Shown: one piece after another, positions 26,114-35,260 of the stretch
How positions within the stretch are numbered: position 1 is the first letter of the stretch
Layout of the letters: each line of letters opens with the position of its first letter
Notes under the pieces: model-generated
What the model was told of the DNA's origin: nothing
Seen by the model: the letters and a program-made list of their open reading frames with translations, nothing else
Databases searched by the model: none
Origin: Clostridia bacterium BRH_c25
Lineage (GTDB): Bacteria; Bacillota_A; Clostridia; Lutisporales; Lutisporaceae
Length of the DNA: 41,263 nt
Reading direction: 5' to 3'
Assembly: GCA_001515955.1 (NCBI GenBank)
Contig: LOES01000150.1
Coordinates: 1-41,263 of the forward strand
Made by a program: the position numbers and the translations under genes

Positions 26114-27322
26114 ATGAGGAGAAGCAAGCTTTTTATTTTTTTGCTGGTGTTAGTTTTTTCTTTAACATCAGCCACCTTCGCAGATACATTGAAGAACGGG
26201 AGTAAGGGAGCGGAGGTTACAAAACTCCAGACACAGCTGAAGAAGCTGGGTTACTTCAGCAGTAATGCTACAGGTTACTACGGGAGTATAACGCAAGCAG
26301 CAGTAAAGAAATTTCAGGCGGGTAAGGGTATTGCAGTTGATGGCATTGTAGGCTCACAAACGTCAAAACTTATTTTCGATAATAGGACAAGCAGCAGAAG
26401 CTCAACAAGCAATGCGCAGAGTGCCGCTGCAAAGGAAACCCTTAAAAAGACTCAGACGATACTAAGGCAAATGGGCCTGTATAAAGGAAAAATTGATGGA
26501 ATAAACGGTAAACAGACAGCAGCAGCAGTAAAAGAGTTTCAGGGAAAAAACAACATGAATACAACAGGCGTTATTGACAAAGAAACAGAGACAAAAATTC
26601 TCAACTATTATACCACTGCAGCTGTAAGCAGTAGAGGTGGCAGCACCGCATCAAAGGGACAGGCTTCAAGAATAGAGGCAGTTAACGCAGACAAGGAAGA
26701 AGTACAGCTGGCGAAAGTAGATGAAGCTGCAGCTGAGGCTGAAATCAAGGTTGAAGCAGACAGTATGGCAGCTTCTGAAGGTGAAGAGGAAATCCAAGAG
26801 CCGGAAGAGGATATAAGTGAAGAACCTGTTAAAGCGGACAGCAAGAGTAAAATTGAAGTGCTGGACTGGTGGACTGAAGCTAATAAGGTCTTTGCAAGAG
26901 GAAGTAATGCAAAGGTTATTGATGTCAGAACCGGCAAGAGTTTTAACATAAAGAGGACATATGGAGGCAATCATGCTGACTGTGAAACCCTCACAAAAGA
27001 GGATACAAAAATAATGAAAGAGATTTGGGGGGACAGTTTTAATTGGAGCAGAAGACCGGTGATTGTCGAAATCAACGGAAGACTATTAGCTGCTTCAATG
27101 GCTGGAATGCCCCATGCAGGCCTTGACAGCAAACCTACCAATGCAGTAGTCAGCGGCAGAAGCCAGGGTTACGGACGGGGAGTCAACCTTGATGCAGTTA
27201 AGAATAACAATATGGACGGACATTTTGATATACACTTTAAGAACAGCAGAACCCACGGCACGAATAAAGTTGATGCAGCACATCAAAAAGCCATAAAAGA
27301 GGCTGCTGCAGCAAAGCTTTAA
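26114..27322 (+). CDS. Secreted protein with two peptidoglycan-binding domains
   Basis: The 402-residue protein has a signal peptide (RRSKLFIFLLVLVFSLTSATFA) and then two PG_binding_1 domains. The first runs from about residue 29 (GSKGAEVTKLQTQLKKLGYF, VDGIVGSQT). The second is near residues 110-160 (TQTILRQMGLYKGKIDGINGKQT). An acidic linker rich in Glu/Ala follows (residues 200-245). The C-terminal 140 residues (WWTEANKVFARGSNAKVIDV, GGNHADCETLTKEDT, GHFDIHFKNSRTHGTNKVDAAHQKAI) form a domain with conserved His/Asp that I know only as a recurring clostridial domain of unknown function. It is not a YkuD or NlpC domain. GAGGAG precedes the ATG and a c-di-AMP riboswitch controls it. Confidence 0.9.
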   Translation: MRRSKLFIFLLVLVFSLTSATFADTLKNGSKGAEVTKLQTQLKKLGYFSSNATGYYGSITQAAVKKFQAGKGIAVDGIVGSQTSKLIFDNRTSSRSSTSNAQSAAAKETLKKTQTILRQMGLYKGKIDGINGKQTAAAVKEFQGKNNMNTTGVIDKETETKILNYYTTAAVSSRGGSTASKGQASRIEAVNADKEEVQLAKVDEAAAEAEIKVEADSMAASEGEEEIQEPEEDISEEPVKADSKSKIEVLDWWTEANKVFARGSNAKVIDVRTGKSFNIKRTYGGNHADCETLTKEDTKIMKEIWGDSFNWSRRPVIVEINGRLLAASMAGMPHAGLDSKPTNAVVSGRSQGYGRGVNLDAVKNNNMDGHFDIHFKNSRTHGTNKVDAAHQKAIKEAAAAKL

Positions 27323-27348
27323 TTGAATGGCACGGCGCAGTACGGTAT

Positions 27349-27380
27349 GCCGGATACAATTGATTGTATCCGGCTTTTTA
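27349..27380 (+). terminator. Terminator after the peptidoglycan-binding gene
   Basis: Perfect 12-bp arms GCCGGATACAAT and ATTGTATCCGGC with a 2-nt loop are followed by TTTTTATT. Confidence 0.92.
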
Positions 27381-27445
27381 TTGTTTCCGTTATTTTGGGC
27401 CTTCGAAGCTCATATAAATAAATAGAGTATTATGGGGGGATTGCA

Positions 27446-28165
27446 TTGAAAAGACTTGTACGGATTATCACAATAGCGGCTCTTATTACATCATTTTTTT
27501 TAATGATGTACGCAAATAAAAGACAGACTGTTCAAACTGATTATATACTCCAGGAAAAGACATGCATGGGAGAATACAATGATACCAAAGGTCTTTTCAT
27601 TTTCATAGATCTTACAAAGCATACACTGTTTCTTTTCAAGGACGGAAAGCAGATAGAGAAGTACAATATAGCAATAGGCACAAAGGAAAATCCATCCCCT
27701 ATAGGAGTATTCAGGATTATTGAGAAGGGTCGCTGGGGTAAGAGCTTTGGCGGCAGGTGGATGGGTTTGAATGTACCCTGGGGGATTTATGGGATACATG
27801 GGACTACAAAGCCGGGCAGCATAGGAAGGGCGGCGTCCCACGGCTGTATAAGAATGCGTAATACGGATGTAGCTAAACTGTATGATGTGGTAATAAAAGG
27901 GACTATTGTAGAAATATATGGAGGTCCCTTCGGGCCGTTTGGAAAAGGCTTTAGAGAGCTGCGCCCCGGTGATACAGGAGCCGATGTCATGGAGGTACAA
28001 AAAAATTTGAAGCTAAAGGGATATTATAAAGGCTATTTAAGTGGTTATTATGATGTGGATATGGAAAAGGCCCTGAACAGCTTCCAAAAAGCCGGAAATC
28101 TTCCAATCAGCAATATTATAGATATTAAAATGTATAAAAAGCTTGGAATAATACTGGAGGAATAA
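27446..28165 (+). CDS. L,D-transpeptidase (YkuD) with peptidoglycan-binding domain
   Basis: The TTG start at 27446 follows GGGGGG; the protein has 239 residues. A hydrophobic N-terminal segment (RIITIAALITSFFLMMYA) anchors or secretes it. The YkuD domain covers residues 48-158 and has GIHGTT and the catalytic SHGCIRMRNTDV, with Cys134 as nucleophile. A PG_binding_1 domain follows from about residue 172 (LRPGDTGADVMEVQKNLKLKGYY). Such enzymes cross-link or modify peptidoglycan, often in the spore cortex or mature wall. It follows the peptidoglycan-binding gene on the same strand but has its own terminator in between, so it is a separate transcript. Confidence 0.94.
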   Translation: MKRLVRIITIAALITSFFLMMYANKRQTVQTDYILQEKTCMGEYNDTKGLFIFIDLTKHTLFLFKDGKQIEKYNIAIGTKENPSPIGVFRIIEKGRWGKSFGGRWMGLNVPWGIYGIHGTTKPGSIGRAASHGCIRMRNTDVAKLYDVVIKGTIVEIYGGPFGPFGKGFRELRPGDTGADVMEVQKNLKLKGYYKGYLSGYYDVDMEKALNSFQKAGNLPISNIIDIKMYKKLGIILEE

Positions 28166-28331
28166 GTCGATTTATGTCATGGGATTTTATGTCGTTAATT
28201 GTATGACGAAGTTCATTGAAATAACTCAGTTGCTGTGGAATAATAATATTAGTTGTTCTATATGCTTTGCATTAAAAAAATGATACATCTTTTTATTATT
28301 ATTTGATTTGTTTTGTCCGGGAGTGTTGTAG

Positions 28332-30557
28332 ATGAGCAGAAGATCATTATTTTTTGAAGTTGCATTAACCTTTGCCATTAGTGGCTTTTTCCTATTTCTG
28401 TTAATTAACGGAAGCAGCCAGGCAAAGGCTTTTTTTGATAATTCAGCTGCGCTGTATCAGATTAAGAAAAGCCTGGTATGGGCGGTAGCCATATTCTGCT
28501 TGCTTATATTGGTTATTGCCAGAATAATAGTAGCTGTAAATGTAAAGAAAAGGATGGCTGCTGAAATATCCTTGTTGAGCAGTGAAGAAATACTGAGAAC
28601 GCTTATAAATGAAACCCCTGACTTGATTTTTTTTATGGATTCGGATGGAAGATACCTTGAGATAAACGATTCAGCATTGCAATTATTTGGTCTTGACAGA
28701 GAAAGCTATAAAGGAATGCAGAAGCATCAGATGAGTGAAATGAGTCCTTACTATAAGGAAATATGCGGAGTTTGCAGTGCTTTGGATGACAAGGCGTGGG
28801 AGAAGGGTTCAATATATAGGACAACTGTTATATTGTCCATGCCTGATGGAGCAAAGAGAACCTATGATATATTAAAAGCTCCTATTTTTTATGAGGATGA
28901 GAGTCGTAAAGGAATTATGACACAGGCAAGGGATATCACAAATAGCAAGGAAGCTGAGGAAAAGCTTGAAAGGAAGGAAAGAATACTAAGGGCAACTCTT
29001 AATGCGACAGATGACGGCATATTGGTCGTTGACAATAACAGGCAGGTCCTTGAAGCCAATGACCTTTACTTTGACATGTGGAACATTCCATGGGATATAT
29101 ACAATTTGAACAACGAGATAGCCAATCTGAAATATGTAAAGACGCAGCTTGTTGATCCCGATACTTTTGAAGCTTGGGTGAATTTTACCTATGAGCTTCC
29201 TGTAACTGAGCATTACAAGGCTCAACTTCTAAACGGAAGGATTTATGACGTATTCTCAACTCCTCTTATGGATAAAGGGTATATGATCGGCAGAGTGTGG
29301 AGCTTCAGAGATATTACAGCACGGATCAATGCAGAGGAAGAGCTGCAAAAGAGTGAGGAGAGATACAGGACGCTTGTTGAACTCAGTCCCGATGCAATAT
29401 TTGTCAGTATGAAAGGGAAAAACGTTTTTACCAATATGGCAGGAGTAAAAATATTGGGAGCCAGCAGCAGAGAGGATATTTACCAACGGGATATTCTGGA
29501 TTTTATCCAGCTTGATATAAAAGCTTTGACGGAGCAGCACATCGATGGTATTATTAACGGCGAAGAGGTACTCTCCATGACAGAACAGAAGATAAATAGG
29601 CTGGATGGCAAAAGCATTGACATAGAAGTTGTATGTTCAATGGTGCCCTACAGGGGTGAAAATGCTGTGATGAGTGTGGTCAGAGATATATCTGAGCGTA
29701 AGCGCAATGAAGAACTGAAGTACAAGATTGATGAAAACATGAAGCTTGTCAGAGAAACTCTTGAATATGACAAGATCAAGACTGAGTTTTTCGCCAATAT
29801 ATCCCATGAAGTGAAGACTCCTCTTAATATAATTATTGGGACACTTCAGCTTTTCGAGCTTATTATGAATGGTCAAAATATAGAGGAGAGCTTTGACAAG
29901 CTGGCGAAATACACTTCTATTATGAGGCAAAACTGCTTTAGACTATTAAGGATGCTCAGCAATTTAATATACATTACCGAAATCGATTCGGGCTTTGTCG
30001 AAATGCATGTTCACAATCATGATCTGGTTCAGATTGTAAAGAATATTACAGCTGCTGCAGGCAGATTCGTAGAGAGTAAAGGAATTCAGTTTGATACAAG
30101 TATTGAACCTGTCAGCTTGGAGACTGCTTGTGATTCCGAAAAGATAGAAAGAATACTTTTAAACCTCCTTTCAAATGCAGTTAAATTTACAGAAGAGGGG
30201 AGCAAGATAAGGATCTCTTTATACAGTAATAACCACTATGCTTACATATCTGTGAAGGACACAGGCATTGGAATTCCTGATGAGATGAAGGAGATGATTT
30301 TTCAAAGGTTCAGACAGGTGGATAAGTCTTTTACCCGCAAATGCGAGGGCAGCGGCATAGGTCTATCCATGGTAAAGTCCCTTGTTGAAATGCATGGGGG
30401 CTCTATTTCTGTGAACAGTGAATACGGTAAAGGAAGTGAATTTATTATAAAGCTTCCCTTGTGGCTGATGGACAGTGACGAAATAGCGATGACTGCTGAA
30501 GAGACTGCAAATTCATGTTTGGATATGGTTAGCATAGAATTTTCGGATATATACTAG
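28332..30557 (+). CDS. Membrane sensor histidine kinase with PAS domains
   Basis: The 741-residue protein has two N-terminal membrane segments (VALTFAISGFFLFLLI and SLVWAVAIFCLLILVIARIIVA) with a short loop, then three PAS domains (about residues 85-205, 215-335 and 340-460). The HisKA domain has ANISHEVKTPLN with phospho-acceptor His492. The HATPase domain has NLLSNAVKFTEEG, VKDTGIGIPDEM and GSGIGLSMVKSLVEMHGG. The kinase is complete, but no response regulator is adjacent; it may phosphorylate an orphan regulator such as Spo0A, as sporulation kinases in Clostridia do. That is inference. GGGAG lies about 9 bp before the ATG. It is 16 bp upstream of the radical SAM gene. Confidence 0.93.
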   Translation: MSRRSLFFEVALTFAISGFFLFLLINGSSQAKAFFDNSAALYQIKKSLVWAVAIFCLLILVIARIIVAVNVKKRMAAEISLLSSEEILRTLINETPDLIFFMDSDGRYLEINDSALQLFGLDRESYKGMQKHQMSEMSPYYKEICGVCSALDDKAWEKGSIYRTTVILSMPDGAKRTYDILKAPIFYEDESRKGIMTQARDITNSKEAEEKLERKERILRATLNATDDGILVVDNNRQVLEANDLYFDMWNIPWDIYNLNNEIANLKYVKTQLVDPDTFEAWVNFTYELPVTEHYKAQLLNGRIYDVFSTPLMDKGYMIGRVWSFRDITARINAEEELQKSEERYRTLVELSPDAIFVSMKGKNVFTNMAGVKILGASSREDIYQRDILDFIQLDIKALTEQHIDGIINGEEVLSMTEQKINRLDGKSIDIEVVCSMVPYRGENAVMSVVRDISERKRNEELKYKIDENMKLVRETLEYDKIKTEFFANISHEVKTPLNIIIGTLQLFELIMNGQNIEESFDKLAKYTSIMRQNCFRLLRMLSNLIYITEIDSGFVEMHVHNHDLVQIVKNITAAAGRFVESKGIQFDTSIEPVSLETACDSEKIERILLNLLSNAVKFTEEGSKIRISLYSNNHYAYISVKDTGIGIPDEMKEMIFQRFRQVDKSFTRKCEGSGIGLSMVKSLVEMHGGSISVNSEYGKGSEFIIKLPLWLMDSDEIAMTAEETANSCLDMVSIEFSDIY

Positions 30558-30573
30558 ATAAAGGTGATGCAAT

Positions 30574-31530
30574 ATGGCTAAAATATGGGACAGAAAAAGG
30601 TACCACACCCTGAATTACTTTCTGAGAGAAAAATTTGGGGAGAAGGTATTTAAAATATCACTGGATGCCGGTTTTACCTGCCCTAACAGAGATGGGAGCA
30701 TATCTGCGGGAGGTTGTATTTTTTGCAGCCCCAGAGGGTCTGGAGACTTTGCAGGAACTGCCAATAATCTTGCAGAACAATTTCATGAAGTAAAAGGGAT
30801 GATGAATAAGAAATGGAAGGCGGGCAAGTATATTGCTTATTTTCAGGCATATACCAATACTTATGCGGATGTTGAAACATTAAGGGAGAGGTATTACTCC
30901 ATACTTAACCTGGAGGATGTGGTAGGCATTGCAATAGCAACCAGGCCGGACTGCCTTCCCACGGATGTGCTGGAGCTTTTGGAAGAGGTCAATGCCAGGA
31001 CTTACTTATGGGTGGAGCTGGGCCTTCAGACCATTCATGAAAACACTGCAAGGCTTATCAACAGAGGATATGGCCTTGATGCCTATGTAGCTTCCGTAAA
31101 AGAGCTTAAAGGGCGGAATATTGAAGTTGTAACCCATGGGATACTTGGATTGCCTGGAGAGAATAAGAGGGAAATGCTTCAGACGGTGGATTTTATAGCA
31201 AATACAGGGACTCAGGGTATAAAACTGCATCTGCTTCACCTTCTGAAGGACACCAGACTTGCCGGAATGCATGAAAGCGGAGAGTTTCAGCTGATGTCTC
31301 AGGAGGATTATATCGAGACGGTAGTCGACTGTATAGAGAGGATTCCCGGGAGTATGGTGATACATAGGATAACCGGTGATGGCCCCAGGGACACACTTAT
31401 AGGTCCCAAGTGGAGCTTGAAGAAGTTTGAGGTTATAAATGCTATAGAACATCTTATGATGGATAGAGACACCTGGCAAGGAAAGAAGTACGCACCGAAT
31501 GAAGATATTCAGAATATATTTAGAATATAG
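30574..31530 (+). CDS. TIGR01212-family radical SAM protein (YhcC-like)
   Basis: The 318-residue protein opens AKIWDRKRYHTLNYFLREKFGEKVFKISLDAGFTCPNRDG and then GGCIFCSPRGSGDFAG. The CPNRDG-x-GGCIFC spacing is the [4Fe-4S]/SAM site of this family, which has a longer gap than the standard CxxxCxxC. YFQAYTNTYA, ATRPDCLPT, WVELGLQTIHE and THGILGLPGE complete the signature. The substrate is uncertain; relatives act in tRNA modification in some annotations. AAAGGTG precedes the ATG. The gene follows the histidine kinase closely and may share its transcript. Its TAG stop codon forms the first base of a heptamer array. Confidence 0.9.
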   Translation: MAKIWDRKRYHTLNYFLREKFGEKVFKISLDAGFTCPNRDGSISAGGCIFCSPRGSGDFAGTANNLAEQFHEVKGMMNKKWKAGKYIAYFQAYTNTYADVETLRERYYSILNLEDVVGIAIATRPDCLPTDVLELLEEVNARTYLWVELGLQTIHENTARLINRGYGLDAYVASVKELKGRNIEVVTHGILGLPGENKREMLQTVDFIANTGTQGIKLHLLHLLKDTRLAGMHESGEFQLMSQEDYIETVVDCIERIPGSMVIHRITGDGPRDTLIGPKWSLKKFEVINAIEHLMMDRDTWQGKKYAPNEDIQNIFRI

Positions 31531-31699
31531 ATGCGGGATACGAGATGCGAGGTTCGGGGCGTAGGGGCGGCCATTGGCCGTCCGAAAAGCAAACATTGGT
31601 ATAAAAACAAAACTCCGAAGGCATACTAAATGTACATGTAACAAGACCCTATAGGAATACCCTGGCGTTGCTCGTATCTCGAATCTCGTATCTCGAGTC
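31530..31699. repeat. Inverted pair of GATRCGA heptamer arrays around a core
   Basis: Units at 31530-31557 (GATGCGG, GATACGA, GATGCGA, GGTTCGG) and inverted units at 31672-31699 (TCGTATC, TCGAATC, TCGTATC, TCGAGTC) flank 114 bp. Inside are a GGCGGCCATTGGCCGTC hairpin, CTCCGAAGG and the core CCCTATAGGAATACCC. Confidence 0.88.
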
Positions 31700-31709
31700 T
31701 TAACTTCCA

Positions 31710-31738
31710 TTGACAAAAAATATTGGACGTGATATCAT
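31710..31738 (+). promoter_or_regulatory. leuS promoter
   Basis: TTGACA at 31710-31715 and TATCAT at 31733-31738 with 17-bp spacing, just upstream of the T-box leader. Confidence 0.65.
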
Positions 31739-31749
31739 AAATCGTAAAT

Positions 31750-32020
31750 ATTGATACATGCAAGGAATGGGAATAGTAAAAGAAGGAATGGCTTTCAGAG
31801 AACCGGAGGAAAGGTGAGACCCGGCAGCTTGGATTCTTTGAACTCACCCTGGAGCAGCAGCCTGAAAAACAAGTAAGGTTAGCCGGAATTCCTCCGTTAA
31901 AGGGATAGATGGTAATAATGCGCCATTGAAGAAGTGGATTTTCCGACGTGACACGCCGGGAATCAAAAAGAGTGGTACCGCGAATAAACTTCGTCTCTTA
32001 TTGAGATGGAGTTTTTATTT
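31750..32020 (+). promoter_or_regulatory. T-box leader, leucine-specific
   Basis: The T-box sequence AGAGTGGTACCGCG is at 31970-31983 and is followed by a terminator with arms at 31986-31998 and 32003-32014 and a T run. In the stem I specifier region GAACTCACC, the codon CTC at 31843-31845 is a leucine codon. Uncharged tRNA-Leu would pair with both sites and prevent termination, turning on leuS when leucine is short. Confidence 0.93.
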
Positions 32021-32054
32021 TTTATTTTACTTAAAATCTGGAAGGAGTGTTATT

Positions 32055-34499
32055 ATGCCGTATTCAAAGGATATTGACAGAAAATGGCAGAAAAAGTGGG
32101 AAGAGACTAAGTTGTATAAGTTTAATCCCGAAAATGTAGATAAAAAGCTATATTGTATGGAGATGTTTTCTTATCCCTCAGGGGCAAATCTTCATGTTGG
32201 ACATTGGTACAATTACGGTCCAAGTGACTCCTGGGCAAGAATGAAGAGGATGCAAGGCTATGAGGTATTCCACCCCATGGGCTTTGATGCCTTTGGGTTA
32301 CCGGCAGAGAACTATGCAATAAAGACCGGAATACACCCCAAGGATTCTACTCTGAATAACATAGCTACCATGGAGCAGCAGCTTAGAGAGATAGGAGCGA
32401 CCTTTGACTGGGATTACGAGGTAATAACCTGCACCCCTGAGTACTATAAATGGAATCAATGGTTATTCCTTAAGCTTTATGAAAATGATCTTGCATACAG
32501 AAAGGAAGCACCGGTAAACTGGTGTCCCAAATGTAATACCGTTCTTGCCAACGAGCAGGTAATTGAGGGACATTGTGAGAGATGTGAAACTGAAGTTATC
32601 AGGAGAAATCTGACACAATGGTTCTTCAAAATAACAGCTTATGCTCAAGAGCTCCTGGATATGGTAGACGGTCTTGACTGGCCGGAAAAAACAAAGAAGA
32701 TACAGAAGAACTGGATCGGAAGGTCGGAAGGCTCGGAAATTGAATTCAAGGTAGCCGGCAAGGAGCTTTCCTTCAGGACTTTTACAACAAGAGCAGATAC
32801 GCTTATGGGAGTGACTTATGTAGTACTTGCACCGGAACAGGAGCTTGTTGATATTATTACTACTCCTGAACAGAAGGAAACGGTGGATGCTTATAAGGAT
32901 TATGCAAGAAAAGTAAGTGAAATAGAAAGGCTCTCAACTACAAGGGAAAAGACGGGAGTTTTTACAGGTGCCTACGCAATACACCCAATAACAGGTGAAA
33001 AGGTCCAGATATGGATAGCAGACTACGCTCTGGCAACTTATGGCACCGGTTGTGTAATGGCGGTTCCGGCTCATGATGAAAGAGACTTTGAGTTTGCCGA
33101 AAAGTTCAGCCTGCCCATAATCAGAGTGATTAAAGGAGTTGGAGATATAGATGACAAGCTTCCCTTTGTAGAGTACGGTATGCTTACAAACAGTGGGAAG
33201 TTTGACGGGATGACCTCCGAGGAAGCAAAGAGAAAAATAACTGAAGAGCTTTCCAATGAAGACAGGGGTGAGCTTAAGGTAAACTACAGGCTCAGAGACT
33301 GGTTGGTGTCAAGACAGAGATATTGGGGAACTCCAATACCTATGATACACTGTGAGGAATGTGGCGTCGTACCGGTTCCGGAGAAGGATTTGCCGGTATT
33401 GCTTCCATACAATGTGGAGTTTACTCCTGATGGGGAATCGCCCCTTAAAAAGAGTGAGGAGTTTATAAATACCATATGCCCCAAATGCGGAAAACCTGCA
33501 AGGAGAGACCCGGATACTCTTGATACCTTTGTATGCTCCTCATGGTACCAATTGAGGTATGCCGACAATAAGAACACTGAAGAACCCTTTGACAAGGAAT
33601 GGATAGACAAGCTGCTGCCGGTGGACAAATATATCGGCGGAGCAGAGCATGCGGCAATGCATCTTCTGTACGCCAGGTTCATTAACAAGGCTTTGAGGGA
33701 TATGGGCTGGGTGAAATTCGATGAGCCTTACCTGTCCTTGGTTCATCAAGGTGTCATACTTGGTCCGGACGGTGAAAAAATGAGCAAATCCAGGGGTAAT
33801 GTAGTATCTCCTGATAAATATATCAATGAGTTCGGATCTGATGTATTCAGAATGTACCTTTGCTTCGGTTTCAACTATGTGGATGGAGGGCCATGGAGCG
33901 ATGACGGAATAAAAGCCATATCCAGATTCCAGGGAAGAGTGGAGAGAATGGTTGAAAAGGTATTGGGGCTTAGGAAGCAAAAGAGCAGGGATGAAGTGTC
34001 GGCGGATGAAAAAGAGCTGAACTTTGTAAGACATATGGCAATAAAAGGTGTCTCAAAAGATGCGGAGATATTCCAGTTCAACACCTCCATAGCCAAGATG
34101 ATGGAGCTTATAAACGCACTGTATAAATATGAGCAGGATGTAGAATATAAAAATATACCATACCTTGAAGGAGTTGTGGCAGATCTTCTGAGGCTTATGG
34201 CCCCTTTTGCACCGCACTTTGCAGAAGAAATGTGGGAGGAAATGGGATATGAATACTCAATATTCAATGAGAAGTGGCCTGTATGGGATGAAAAAGCCCT
34301 TGTCAGGGATACAATAGAGTTGGCAATACAGATAAACGGTAAAGTAAAGGGCAGGATGGAAGTACCGTCCACAGCGACCGAAAAGGATATAGAGCTTATG
34401 GCCATGAAGGAACCTGATATGGAAGCACAGCTTTCAGGCAAACAGGTAGTAAAGGTCATAGTTATAAAGAACAGGCTCGTGAATATAGTAGTAAAATAA
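32055..34499 (+). CDS. leuS: Leucyl-tRNA synthetase
   Basis: Start ATG 32055 follows GAAGGAG; the frame from 31926 begins inside the T-box and is rejected. The 814 residues are full length. The class I signatures are HVGHW (HIGH type, [14 protein letters not shown]) and EKMSKSRGN (KMSKS). The CP1 editing domain is present with [11 protein letters not shown] and [16 protein letters not shown] zinc-ribbon-like [11 protein letters not shown] follows CEECG. The C-terminal anticodon-binding end runs [14 protein letters not shown] to RLVNIVVK. It charges tRNA-Leu and proofreads mischarged products. It is controlled by the leucine T-box. Confidence 0.98.
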   Translation: MPYSKDIDRKWQKKWEETKLYKFNPENVDKKLYCMEMFSYPSGANLHVGHWYNYGPSDSWARMKRMQGYEVFHPMGFDAFGLPAENYAIKTGIHPKDSTLNNIATMEQQLREIGATFDWDYEVITCTPEYYKWNQWLFLKLYENDLAYRKEAPVNWCPKCNTVLANEQVIEGHCERCETEVIRRNLTQWFFKITAYAQELLDMVDGLDWPEKTKKIQKNWIGRSEGSEIEFKVAGKELSFRTFTTRADTLMGVTYVVLAPEQELVDIITTPEQKETVDAYKDYARKVSEIERLSTTREKTGVFTGAYAIHPITGEKVQIWIADYALATYGTGCVMAVPAHDERDFEFAEKFSLPIIRVIKGVGDIDDKLPFVEYGMLTNSGKFDGMTSEEAKRKITEELSNEDRGELKVNYRLRDWLVSRQRYWGTPIPMIHCEECGVVPVPEKDLPVLLPYNVEFTPDGESPLKKSEEFINTICPKCGKPARRDPDTLDTFVCSSWYQLRYADNKNTEEPFDKEWIDKLLPVDKYIGGAEHAAMHLLYARFINKALRDMGWVKFDEPYLSLVHQGVILGPDGEKMSKSRGNVVSPDKYINEFGSDVFRMYLCFGFNYVDGGPWSDDGIKAISRFQGRVERMVEKVLGLRKQKSRDEVSADEKELNFVRHMAIKGVSKDAEIFQFNTSIAKMMELINALYKYEQDVEYKNIPYLEGVVADLLRLMAPFAPHFAEEMWEEMGYEYSIFNEKWPVWDEKALVRDTIELAIQINGKVKGRMEVPSTATEKDIELMAMKEPDMEAQLSGKQVVKVIVIKNRLVNIVVK

Positions 34500-34500
34500 C

Positions 34501-34539
34501 AAAAAAGAAGCTGCGGAATAGTCCTGCAGCTTCTTTTTT
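34501..34539 (+). terminator. Terminator after leuS
   Basis: Perfect arms AAAAAAGAAGCTGC and GCAGCTTCTTTTTT with an 11-nt loop. Confidence 0.92.
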
Positions 34540-34565
34540 GCTAATATATGGGAATAATAATGCTA

Positions 34566-34625
34566 TTGACAATTGTACGGACATCAACTAAACTATAATT
34601 AAAAATATACATTAGAGGGGTATAG
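34566..34625 (+). promoter_or_regulatory. copZ-csoR promoter and candidate CsoR operator
   Basis: TTGACA at 34566-34571 has TAAACT 17 bp later; TATAAT at 34594-34599 is an alternative -10. At 34606-34625, TATAC-N6-GGGGTATAG is an inverted TATAC/GTATA with a G run, as seen in CsoR sites, and it overlaps the expected start of transcription. Copper binding to CsoR would free it. Confidence 0.55.
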
Positions 34626-34648
34626 TATAAAACTAAGGAGGAATAAAT

Positions 34649-34864
34649 ATGAAAAAGAAGATCAATATTGAAGGGATGAGCTGCATGCACTGTGTCAAGC
34701 ATGTGGAGGAAGCACTTAAGGACTTGGCGGGAGTTTCCAAGGTTACGGTGGATTTGAAAGAGAAAAATGCTGTGGTAGAGCTTTCCGGCAGTGTGGAGGA
34801 TGCAAAGCTGAAGGAAGCTGTTGAAGAAGCAGGCTATGATGTTACCGGTGTAACAAGCCTTTAG
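34649..34864 (+). CDS. copZ: Copper chaperone, HMA domain (CopZ)
   Basis: A 71-residue heavy-metal-associated domain with the metal site GMSCMHC near residues 9-15 and the usual ending EEAGYDVTGV. It binds Cu(I) in the cytoplasm and passes it to an exporter or to the regulator. AAGGAGG precedes the ATG. csoR follows by 18 bp, giving a copper-responsive operon. No CopA ATPase gene is visible in the window, so the exporter must be elsewhere. Confidence 0.95.
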   Translation: MKKKINIEGMSCMHCVKHVEEALKDLAGVSKVTVDLKEKNAVVELSGSVEDAKLKEAVEEAGYDVTGVTSL

Positions 34865-34882
34865 TGTCTGGAGGTAAAGTGA

Positions 34883-35215
34883 ATGGCTGAGGAGAAGAAC
34901 CATAAGGATTGCTCCAATTGTGAAAAAGAAGGCAGTAATAAAATGTCCGGCCGCGCGCAGAAAATGAAGTCATCTCTTGTTTCACGATTGAACCGGATCG
35001 AGGGACAGGTGAGGGGCATCAAGGGAATGGTGGAGAAAGACACTTACTGTGATGACATATTGAATCAGATAGCAGCCGTCCAGTCGGCTATGAATTCTGT
35101 AAGCAGACTGATTCTCGAGAGTCACATGAAAGGTTGCCTGGTCAGCAGAATTCAGTCAGGAGAAACGGAAGTGGTCGACGAGCTTTTAGAGACTATTGAA
35201 AAAATGATGAGGTAG
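34883..35215 (+). CDS. csoR: Copper-sensing repressor, CsoR family
   Basis: The 110-residue helical protein shows SRLNRIEGQVRGIKGMVEKDTYCDDILNQI and the Cu(I) ligands Cys56, His81 and Cys85 (YCDD and ESHMKGC), the C-H-C triad that separates copper-sensing CsoR from RcnR/FrmR types. An N-terminal tail of about 30 residues contains two extra cysteines (DCSNCEKEG) that could also bind metal. It would repress copZ-csoR until Cu(I) binds. GGAGG precedes the start, and a strong terminator follows. Confidence 0.95.
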   Translation: MAEEKNHKDCSNCEKEGSNKMSGRAQKMKSSLVSRLNRIEGQVRGIKGMVEKDTYCDDILNQIAAVQSAMNSVSRLILESHMKGCLVSRIQSGETEVVDELLETIEKMMR

Positions 35216-35224
35216 TATGAAAGA

Positions 35225-35260
35225 CCCGATGGTATAAGTAAGTTATACCATCGGGCTTTT
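35225..35260. terminator. Terminator after csoR
   Basis: Perfect 13-bp arms CCCGATGGTATAA and TTATACCATCGGG with a 5-nt loop and CTTTT. The convergent nitroreductase gene ends at 35259, so it may serve both. Confidence 0.9.

Noticed and set aside
31926..32054. N-terminal extension of LeuS
   Set aside because: It lies in the T-box and terminator; ATG 32055 has a ribosome site and the conserved N-terminus.
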